A stretch of DNA of 64,000 nucleotides from Kaistia defluvii. GTDB lineage: Bacteria; Pseudomonadota; Alphaproteobacteria; Rhizobiales; Kaistiaceae. The notes under the pieces were generated by a model. It did not search any database, was not told where the DNA came from, and saw nothing but the letters and a program-made list of their open reading frames with translations. Below, piece after piece: positions 58,463 through 64,000 of the stretch (position 1 is the first letter of the stretch; each line of letters starts with the position of its first letter). The DNA lies in the NCBI RefSeq assembly GCF_040548815.1, contig NZ_JBEPSM010000001.1, forward strand, positions 2,170,001 to 2,234,000. The letters run 5' to 3'. The translations under genes and the position numbers were made by a program.

Positions 58463-59572
58463 ATGAAGTCACGTAACCTGTTGCTTGCCGCGGCCAGCGC
58501 CGTCGCCCTGATGGCCATACCGATGGTTGCCCACGCCGACGCCTTCGTCGATGAGGCCAAGGCCGTGGTCGCCAAGGCCGTCGGCCGCGCCGACAAGTGG
58601 GACGGCCCCACCACCGGCCCCAAGGCCGTCGGCAAGAAGACCGTCGTCTATGTCGCCGGGGACATGCGCAATGGCGGCATCCTGGGCGTTTCCCAGGGCG
58701 CCAAGGAAGCGGCCGAAGCGATCGGCTGGGACTATCGCGAGATCGACGGCCAGGGCACCGTTTCGGGCCAGGCCACGGCGCTCTCCCAGGCGATCGCACT
58801 GAAGCCGGACGCCATAATCGTCGGCGGCAGCGATGCCGTCGAGCAGAAGGCCGGACTGGAGGGCGCCGCCAAGGAAGGCATCCTCATGGTCGGCTGGCAT
58901 TCCGGCCCCGTGCCCGGCCCGCTCGCAGGCACGCCGATCTTCGCCAATGTCACCACCGACGCGATGGAAGTCGCCAAGGTCGCGGCGATGAAAGCGATCG
59001 CCGATTCCGACGGCAAGGCCGGCGTGGTCGTGTTCGCCGACTCGACCTATGCGATCGCCATCGCCAAGGGCCGCGCCATGGAAGAGTGGATCAAGAAGTG
59101 CGCCGGCTGCTCGGTCGTCTCCTTCCAGGACACGCCGCTCGCCGACGTCTCGACGCGCATTCCGCAGCTGACCACGACGCTGCTGCAGCAGAATGGCGCC
59201 AAGTGGACCCACTCGCTGGCGATCAACGACCTCTATTACGACTTCATGCCGCCGGCGCTGCAGGCTGCCGGCATTGCCGGCGACGGCGACCCGCAGAACG
59301 TTTCGGCCGGCGACGGCTCGGAATCGGCCTACCAGCGCATCCGCGCCAAGGATCATCAGGCCGCGACCGTGCCGGAGCCCCTGACCATGCAGGGCTGGCA
59401 GCTCATCGACGAGCTGAACCGCGCCTTTGCCGGCGAAAAGTGGTCGGGCTACGTCCCGGGCGTCCATCTCGTGACGCCGGACAACGTTGCCTTTGACGGC
59501 GGCCCGAAGAACGTTTTCGACCCCGACAATGGCTATCGCGCCGAATACAAGAAGATCTGGGGCGTCCAGTAA
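58463..59572 (+). CDS. Sugar ABC transporter periplasmic binding protein
   Basis: A 369-aa secreted binding protein with signal peptide MKSRNLLLAAASAVALMAIP, then MVAHA. The sugar-binding type I fold shows YVAGDMRNGGILGVSQGAKE and ALKPDAIIVGGSDAVEQKAG, with VVVFADSTYAIAIAKGRAME in the second lobe. A Cys pair (KKCAGC) is notable. GGAGGGAAG precedes the ATG. The ligand is unknown; the neighbouring dehydrogenases suggest a hexonate or polyol. Confidence 0.88.
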   Translation: MKSRNLLLAAASAVALMAIPMVAHADAFVDEAKAVVAKAVGRADKWDGPTTGPKAVGKKTVVYVAGDMRNGGILGVSQGAKEAAEAIGWDYREIDGQGTVSGQATALSQAIALKPDAIIVGGSDAVEQKAGLEGAAKEGILMVGWHSGPVPGPLAGTPIFANVTTDAMEVAKVAAMKAIADSDGKAGVVVFADSTYAIAIAKGRAMEEWIKKCAGCSVVSFQDTPLADVSTRIPQLTTTLLQQNGAKWTHSLAINDLYYDFMPPALQAAGIAGDGDPQNVSAGDGSESAYQRIRAKDHQAATVPEPLTMQGWQLIDELNRAFAGEKWSGYVPGVHLVTPDNVAFDGGPKNVFDPDNGYRAEYKKIWGVQ

Positions 59573-59585
59573 GCGCCGCGTGCTG

Positions 59586-59614
59586 ACCGGCGGCGGCCAC
59601 GCGTCGCCGCCGGT
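59586..59614 (+). terminator. Hairpin after the binding-protein gene
   Basis: A 10-bp stem, ACCGGCGGCG and CGCCGCCGGT, with a 9-nt loop lies 13 bases past the stop, followed by TTCCCCC. It is probably a weak terminator before the regulator gene. Confidence 0.5.
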
Positions 59615-59820
59615 TCCCCCATATCAGGCCCGCTGCCCTGGAGAGAGGCCCGCGCCGCGCAGGCGCTGGCCCCGGTCGGGGTCGTGCGCCCTGCTCTGGC
59701 GCTCCGGGCGTGGCTGGGCTAACGACGACGCTTCGCCGAGACGGCATATCCCGCACCCGGCTGTTTCAGCCTTTTTCCCCACGGCGCGGTTTGTCCCGCG
59801 CCGCCCCATGGATAGAGACG

Positions 59821-60864
59821 ATGGCGACCGATCCCCCCGGCCGAACGCCGAAGAGCCAGCCCACCATGGCCGACGTCGCCGAGCGTGCCGGCGTCTCGAC
59901 CATGACGGTATCGCGCGCGCTGAAGAAGGGCGGCCCGATCTCGGACGAAACCCGCCGCCGGATCATGGCCGCGGTCGACGAACTCGGCTACGTGCTCGAC
60001 CAGACCGCCGGCACGCTCTCGTCCAAGCGCTCGGGCTTCGTCGCCACGCTGATCCCCTCGATCAACAATTCCAACTTCTCCGACACAGTGCGCGGCGTCA
60101 GCGAGGCGATCGAAGGCAGCGGATTGCAGCTCCTGCTCGGCCGCACCGACTATCTCGTCGAGAAGGAGGAAACGCTGCTGGAATCCATGCTGACGCGCCG
60201 GCCGGAAGGCATCATCCTGACCGGGGGCTCGCACAGCCCGCGTTCGCGGCGGCTGCTGGAATCGGTCGGCATTCCCGTCATCGAGACCTGGGACCTGCCG
60301 CAGGAGCCGGTCGAGCATGTCGTCGGCTTTTCCAACGCGGCAGCCATCCGCGCCTTGGTGCACGACCTCTACGTGCGCGGCTACCGCAACATCGGCTTCA
60401 TCGGCGGCACCAGCAATCGCGACACCCGCGGCGCCGATCGCCGCGTCGGCTACAGCCAGGCGATCACCGAACTGCAACTCGGCCCATCCCGCATCATTTC
60501 GTTCGGCAGTCCGCCGATCTCGATGGAACAAGGCGGCGAGGCGATCGTCCAGCTGGTCGAGCAATGGCCCGAGGTCGATGCCGCGATCTGCGTTTCCGAT
60601 CTCTCCGCCTTCGGAGCGCTGATGGAATGCCATCGGCGCGGCTGGGCCGTGCCGGGCCGGATCGCCATCGCCGGCTTCGGCGATTTCGAGGTGTCGCGCT
60701 GCGCCCATCCGCGCCTCACGACGGTTTCCGTCGATGCGTTCGAGATCGGCCGCACGGCGGGCCGCCTGCTACTGCGCGCGATCGAGGCGCGGCGCGAGGG
60801 CCAGCGGATCGCACCGGAGACCCACAAAATGCCGTTCCGGGTGATCCAGCGCGAAAGCACGTGA
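59821..60864 (+). CDS. LacI-family transcriptional regulator (GntR/IdnR-like)
   Basis: A 347-aa repressor. The N-terminal helix-turn-helix is MADVAERAGVSTMTVSRALK (about residues 16-36), with the hinge helix LDQTAGTLSSKRSGFVATLI. The sugar-binding core contains FIGGTSNRDTRGADRRVGYS and IAGFGDFEVSRCAHPRLTTV. The three TTGTTATCGATAACAA-like sites upstream of the dehydrogenase, SDR and transporter genes are its likely targets. ATG at 59821 follows GATAGAGACG; longer in-frame upstream sequence looks non-coding. Confidence 0.9.
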   Translation: MATDPPGRTPKSQPTMADVAERAGVSTMTVSRALKKGGPISDETRRRIMAAVDELGYVLDQTAGTLSSKRSGFVATLIPSINNSNFSDTVRGVSEAIEGSGLQLLLGRTDYLVEKEETLLESMLTRRPEGIILTGGSHSPRSRRLLESVGIPVIETWDLPQEPVEHVVGFSNAAAIRALVHDLYVRGYRNIGFIGGTSNRDTRGADRRVGYSQAITELQLGPSRIISFGSPPISMEQGGEAIVQLVEQWPEVDAAICVSDLSAFGALMECHRRGWAVPGRIAIAGFGDFEVSRCAHPRLTTVSVDAFEIGRTAGRLLLRAIEARREGQRIAPETHKMPFRVIQREST

Positions 60865-60913
60865 CCGGGCCGAAGGCCCGATCAGGTCGGTCGAGGTGAA
60901 GGCTCTCAAGCCG

Positions 60914-62308
60914 TCATTCGAAGATCGCGCCGGGATTCATCCGGTTGGCCGGATCGATGCCGGATTTCAGCGTGCGCAGCAGGTCCATCTGCGTCGCCGA
61001 GGCGCGCTTCTCGAAGGCGTTGCGCTTGGCGCGGCCGATTCCATGCTCGGCGCTGATCGAGCCGCCGAGACGGTCGACCACCTCGAAGATCACCGCCTCG
61101 CTCGCCTTGATCCAGCTGCGCCGATCTGGGCCCTCCGGCATGTCGCGCGGCGGCATCACGACGAAATGCATGTTGCCGTCGCCGATATGGCCATAGGTCA
61201 GCACGACGCCGTCGGCGACGGTCTCGGCCAGCGCCGCCTCGACCTCGTCGATGCAGGCGGCGACCTGCGAGATCGGCACGGACACGTCGGTGCGCAGATA
61301 GGTGCCGTGCTTGACCTGCGCCTCGACGACCCCTTCGCGGATCGCCCAGATCTTCTGCGCCTGCGTGACGCTGGAGGCTCGCACGCCGTCGAGCACCATT
61401 TCCGCTTCCATGGCGAATTCCAGGAAGCCGCCGACCAGCACCTCGAGATCGAGCGGGCCGCTGGAGGATGCTTCGAGCAGGACGTAATAGGGCGCGCCGG
61501 TGCCGAGCGGATTGGAGATGTCCGGCATGGTGCGCGCCAGCTCGACACTGCGGTCCGAGATCAGCTCGAAGGCCGAGAGCAGGTCGGCCAGATGCCGGCG
61601 CGCGGCGGCGAACAGGCGAATGGCATCGCTGGCGGACGAGACCGCCAGGAACATCGTCTCGATGCTGCTCGGACGGGGGAACAACTTCAGCGTCGCCGCC
61701 GTGACGATGCCGAGCGTGCCTTCCGAGCCAAGGAAGAGCTGCTTGAGGTCATAGCCGGTATTGTCCTTGCGCAGCGTCTTCAGCCCGTTCCAGACGCGGC
61801 CATCCGGCAGCACGACTTCAAGGCCGAGCACGAGGTCGCGCATCATGCCGTAGCGCAGGACATTGATGCCACCGGCATTGGTCGCGACATTGCCGCCGAT
61901 CTGGCAGCTACCCTTCGCGCCGAGCGACAGCGGGAACATCAGGTCTTCCGCCTCGACCGCCTGGTGCAGCACTTCCAGCACGCAGCCGGCCTCGACCTCG
62001 ACGCTGAAATTGAGCGGATCGATCGCCCGGATCCGGTTCATGCGCTCCAGGCTGACCAGGACATGGCCGCCCTCGATCCGGGCCGATGCGCCCTCGACAA
62101 GGCCGGTGTGACCACCCTGCGGCACAATGGCGAGGCCCTTCTCGACGCAATAGCGCACGAGATCGACAACCTCGGCGACCGAGCGCGGCCGCGCGACGAA
62201 AGACGGATTGCCGTCCGCCTCGCCGGTCCAGTCGCGGATGTAGTGCGATCCGCGGTCGACATCCCGGATCAGGATCGTCTCGTCCAGCGTCGTCTCGGTC
62301 GTATCCAT
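60914..62308 (-). CDS. FAD-binding 2-hydroxyacid dehydrogenase (D-lactate / D-2-hydroxyglutarate type)
   Basis: A 464-aa flavoprotein. The PCMH-type FAD domain shows IVPQGGHTGLVEGASA, GGNVATNAGGINVLRYGMM and FLGSEGTLGIVTAATLKLF. The C-terminal FAD-oxidase domain has LTYGHIGDGNMHFVVM and ISAEHGIGRAKRNAF. Such enzymes oxidise D-2-hydroxyacids, passing electrons to a quinone or cytochrome. The start ATG at 62308 has GGAG six bases upstream; ATG at 62314 is equally possible. It is divergent from the FCD regulator, which probably controls it. Confidence 0.87.
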   Translation of the reverse strand: MDTTETTLDETILIRDVDRGSHYIRDWTGEADGNPSFVARPRSVAEVVDLVRYCVEKGLAIVPQGGHTGLVEGASARIEGGHVLVSLERMNRIRAIDPLNFSVEVEAGCVLEVLHQAVEAEDLMFPLSLGAKGSCQIGGNVATNAGGINVLRYGMMRDLVLGLEVVLPDGRVWNGLKTLRKDNTGYDLKQLFLGSEGTLGIVTAATLKLFPRPSSIETMFLAVSSASDAIRLFAAARRHLADLLSAFELISDRSVELARTMPDISNPLGTGAPYYVLLEASSSGPLDLEVLVGGFLEFAMEAEMVLDGVRASSVTQAQKIWAIREGVVEAQVKHGTYLRTDVSVPISQVAACIDEVEAALAETVADGVVLTYGHIGDGNMHFVVMPPRDMPEGPDRRSWIKASEAVIFEVVDRLGGSISAEHGIGRAKRNAFEKRASATQMDLLRTLKSGIDPANRMNPGAIFE

Positions 62309-62694
62309 ATCCATCTCCGTCCGGAAGAACCGTCGCCGCGCCGCGAGCCGACCGATCCAGCCTTTCCTCAAATTCATATCTGAGATATTTTAAAACTTGG
62401 GATCTGGCAACCGGCGTCGGCAGAGGGAAATGCTTCTTGAGCAGAATACAGGCCGAAAGCTCCTCCATTTTGCGCCATCGACGGCCCGATCCCGTCCGGA
62501 CACCTCGTCCATTTGGACAGGTGCCCCGGACCCGAGGCCAGGGATAAAAAGGGGGAAGCGGCGGCACCCGTGACAGTCAGGCTTCCGGCGGGCGCGCGCA
62601 TGTGCCATGCCATTCTTCAACAGTCGAAATATCGTCCAGCCGAAGCCAGGCCACCGGCGTGGCCTCGCAACGTCAGCAAGGGGAGCCGCCGCCG
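62309..62694. other. Divergent intergenic region of the FAD oxidase and FCD regulator
   Basis: About 386 bases with no convincing gene. The segment 62375-62405 is AT-rich (TCTGAGATATTTTAAAACTT) compared with its surroundings and probably contains the oxidase promoter. I see no clear operator palindrome. Confidence 0.35.
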
Positions 62695-63390
62695 ATGACC
62701 GCCCTGCCTCTCGATCGGCCCAAGTCGCTGACCGCCCGGGCATTCGATCGCCTGCTGCACAGCATCGTGCATGGCGAGATCGCCTATGGCACCATGCTGA
62801 GCGAAAAGGCCGTGGCCGAGACCTTCGGCACCAGCAAGACGCCGATCCGCGAGGCGTTCTTCCAGCTGCAGTCGCTCGGCCTGGTCGAAATCCAGCCGCA
62901 GCGGGGCTGCTACGTCCCCTTCCCGACCATCGACAAGGTGCGCGAACTCTGCGAGCTGCGTATCGAACTCGAAAGCTACGCGCTGGGGCTTTCCATGGAG
63001 CGGGGGCAGGCCCGATTGCTGGAGGCGCTGTCGAGCCCCTTCGCGGAGATGGAAAAGATGCGCGACGGCTACCAGCGCGAGACCTATCACACGCTCGACC
63101 AGGATTTTCACAAGGCCTTCTTCGTCGCCTGCGGCAACAGCCTGCTGGCCGAGGTCTATGGCTCGGTCGACCCGCGCATCCAGGCGCTGCGCGCCAACTT
63201 CTCCTCGCCCAACGAGCAACTCTTCGAGGTCTCGCGCAACGAGCACGCGGCGATCGTCCAGGCGGTGGCCGACCGGAACCTCGAAAGCGCGACGGCCACG
63301 ATCCGCGACCATATCAACCGAGTCCGCGACATCTATTCGGAAGGGATCGAGACGCGGAAGCCGTTGGACCCGACCCTGGCCCATCTATAG
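62695..63390 (+). CDS. GntR-family regulator with FCD domain
   Basis: A 231-aa regulator. The helix-turn-helix is MLSEKAVAETFGTSKTPIRE (about residues 35-57), and the FCD domain has ELRIELESYALGLSMERGQA, LDQDFHKAFFVACGNSLLAE with a metal-ligand His, and EHAAIVQAVADRNLESA. It is divergent from the hydroxyacid oxidase, so a hydroxyacid-responsive repressor is the simplest reading. The ATG at 62695 has AAGGGGAG upstream. Confidence 0.88.
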   Translation: MTALPLDRPKSLTARAFDRLLHSIVHGEIAYGTMLSEKAVAETFGTSKTPIREAFFQLQSLGLVEIQPQRGCYVPFPTIDKVRELCELRIELESYALGLSMERGQARLLEALSSPFAEMEKMRDGYQRETYHTLDQDFHKAFFVACGNSLLAEVYGSVDPRIQALRANFSSPNEQLFEVSRNEHAAIVQAVADRNLESATATIRDHINRVRDIYSEGIETRKPLDPTLAHL

Positions 63391-63477
63391 GCTTGGTCCC
63401 GCCGGCGCGTTGAAGCCGGAGTTCCGAGCGGCCCCGGCCGTGTCATGGCTGCCACTCGGGCGGTTGAGCGAGCCCTT

Positions 63478-64000
63478 ATGCAATCCAATTCCAAGAGCGC
63501 GATGGACGGTGGCTTCGCCCGGCTGCGGCGGCACCTGCATTTTCTCTATCACAGCCGCGCCAGGCCGGCCCGCCTGTTCCAGACCTGCGTCGTCACCATC
63601 GACCTGCTGATCATTGCCTTCTTCATCGCCACCCCGATGATCCGCGATGCCTCGGCCTTCCTCTGGTACGATTATGCCATCGCGATCGTGCTGGCCGTCG
63701 ACCTGACCTGCCGGGGGCTGGCGGAAACCGACCTGAAACGCTGGCTGCGGCAGCCGACGGTGATCGTCGACATCTTCATCCTGATCACGCTGCTGTTTCC
63801 GGCCTATCTCGCCAATCTGGGCTTCCTGCGCATCCTGCGGCTCTGGTCGCTGTCGCGCAGCGGCTTCCTGTGGCGGCCGCTGTCGAAACGCCAGCTGGCC
63901 CGCTGGCAGCAGCCGGTGCAGGCGGTGCTCAACCTGGTGACGTTCCTGTTCGTCGCCACCGGCTTCATCTACACCTTCTTCTTCCGCTTCAGCCCCGGCT
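63478..64000 (+). CDS. Ion transporter / potassium-channel-like protein, cut by the window edge
   Basis: An open frame running off the right edge, with 174 complete codons visible. A basic N-terminus (GGFARLRRHLHFLYHSRARP) is followed by voltage-sensor-like helices: FQTCVVTIDLLIIAFFIATP, YAIAIVLAVDLTCRGLAETD and VIVDIFILITLLFPAYLANL. An Arg-rich S4-like segment follows (FLRILRLWSLSRSGFLWRPL), and then a helix leading to the pore (VLNLVTFLFVATGFIYTFFF). The pore and filter lie beyond the window. An in-frame ATG at 63445 is an alternative start. Confidence 0.8.
   Translation, partial: MQSNSKSAMDGGFARLRRHLHFLYHSRARPARLFQTCVVTIDLLIIAFFIATPMIRDASAFLWYDYAIAIVLAVDLTCRGLAETDLKRWLRQPTVIVDIFILITLLFPAYLANLGFLRILRLWSLSRSGFLWRPLSKRQLARWQQPVQAVLNLVTFLFVATGFIYTFFFRFSPG

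Overview
The window is high-GC DNA from an alphaproteobacterium, most likely a member of the Hyphomicrobiales (Rhizobiales). The inference rests on the Rhizobium-style L-rhamnose locus (bifunctional aldolase/dehydrogenase, RhaI-type isomerase, RhaSTPQ transporter), on the many sugar ABC systems with their own regulators, and on short palindromic intergenic repeats of the kind common in this order. All genes look chromosomal and intact. I see no rRNA, tRNA, CRISPR array, prophage, transposase or pseudogene.

Layout. 0.1-6 kb: a FUSC-type membrane exporter, a small membrane protein, a family 5 solute-binding protein with a long Ala/Pro/Lys-rich insert, and two tandem glycine-zipper lipoproteins. 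6.2-20.1 kb: an L-rhamnose catabolic island. rhaD-rhaI run leftward. The DeoR-type regulator, ABC transporter (ATPase, two permeases, binding protein), an extra class II aldolase, two paralogous FGGY kinases and a mutarotase run rightward. An inverted-repeat-rich divergent control region lies between the two arms. 20.4-29.4 kb: an RpiR regulator facing an amine/amino-acid module (N-formylglutamate-amidohydrolase-like enzyme, APC permease, glutamine-synthetase-like ligase, aldehyde dehydrogenase, iron alcohol dehydrogenase), then a PfkB sugar kinase. 29.4-31.2 kb: a membrane-anchored alpha/beta hydrolase and an isoprenylcysteine-methyltransferase-like protein. 31.4-34.3 kb: a znu-type zinc ABC operon led by a small His-rich membrane protein, with a Zur-like box. 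34.7-41.5 kb: a probable iron-acquisition operon (Cys-rich protein, imelysin, Tat-exported multicopper oxidase, di-heme DUF1111 protein, second imelysin, DUF1513 protein).

41.7-53.6 kb is housekeeping and accessory: Cfa, a TerC-family protein, an L,D-transpeptidase, a FadR-type regulator, an aldo/keto reductase, a gluconate-5-dehydrogenase-like SDR, a CPA1 antiporter, a YCII protein, an ABC-2 exporter, an HPP protein and an acidic-tailed membrane protein. 53.7-60.9 kb is an idonate/gluconate-like sugar island: a zinc alcohol dehydrogenase, an SDR, an ABC transporter and a LacI regulator, tied together by three near-identical TTGTTATCGATAACAA-type operators. 60.9-64 kb: an FAD-linked hydroxyacid oxidase divergent from a GntR/FCD regulator, then a truncated ion-channel gene at the edge.

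The most unusual items are: the imelysin operon combined with a multicopper oxidase and an unrecognised Cys-rich protein; a roughly 100-bp CTAG-bounded repeat whose ends supply the stop codons of neighbouring genes; the glutamylation module, which lacks PuuB and PuuD; and the duplicated kinases and aldolases in the rhamnose locus.
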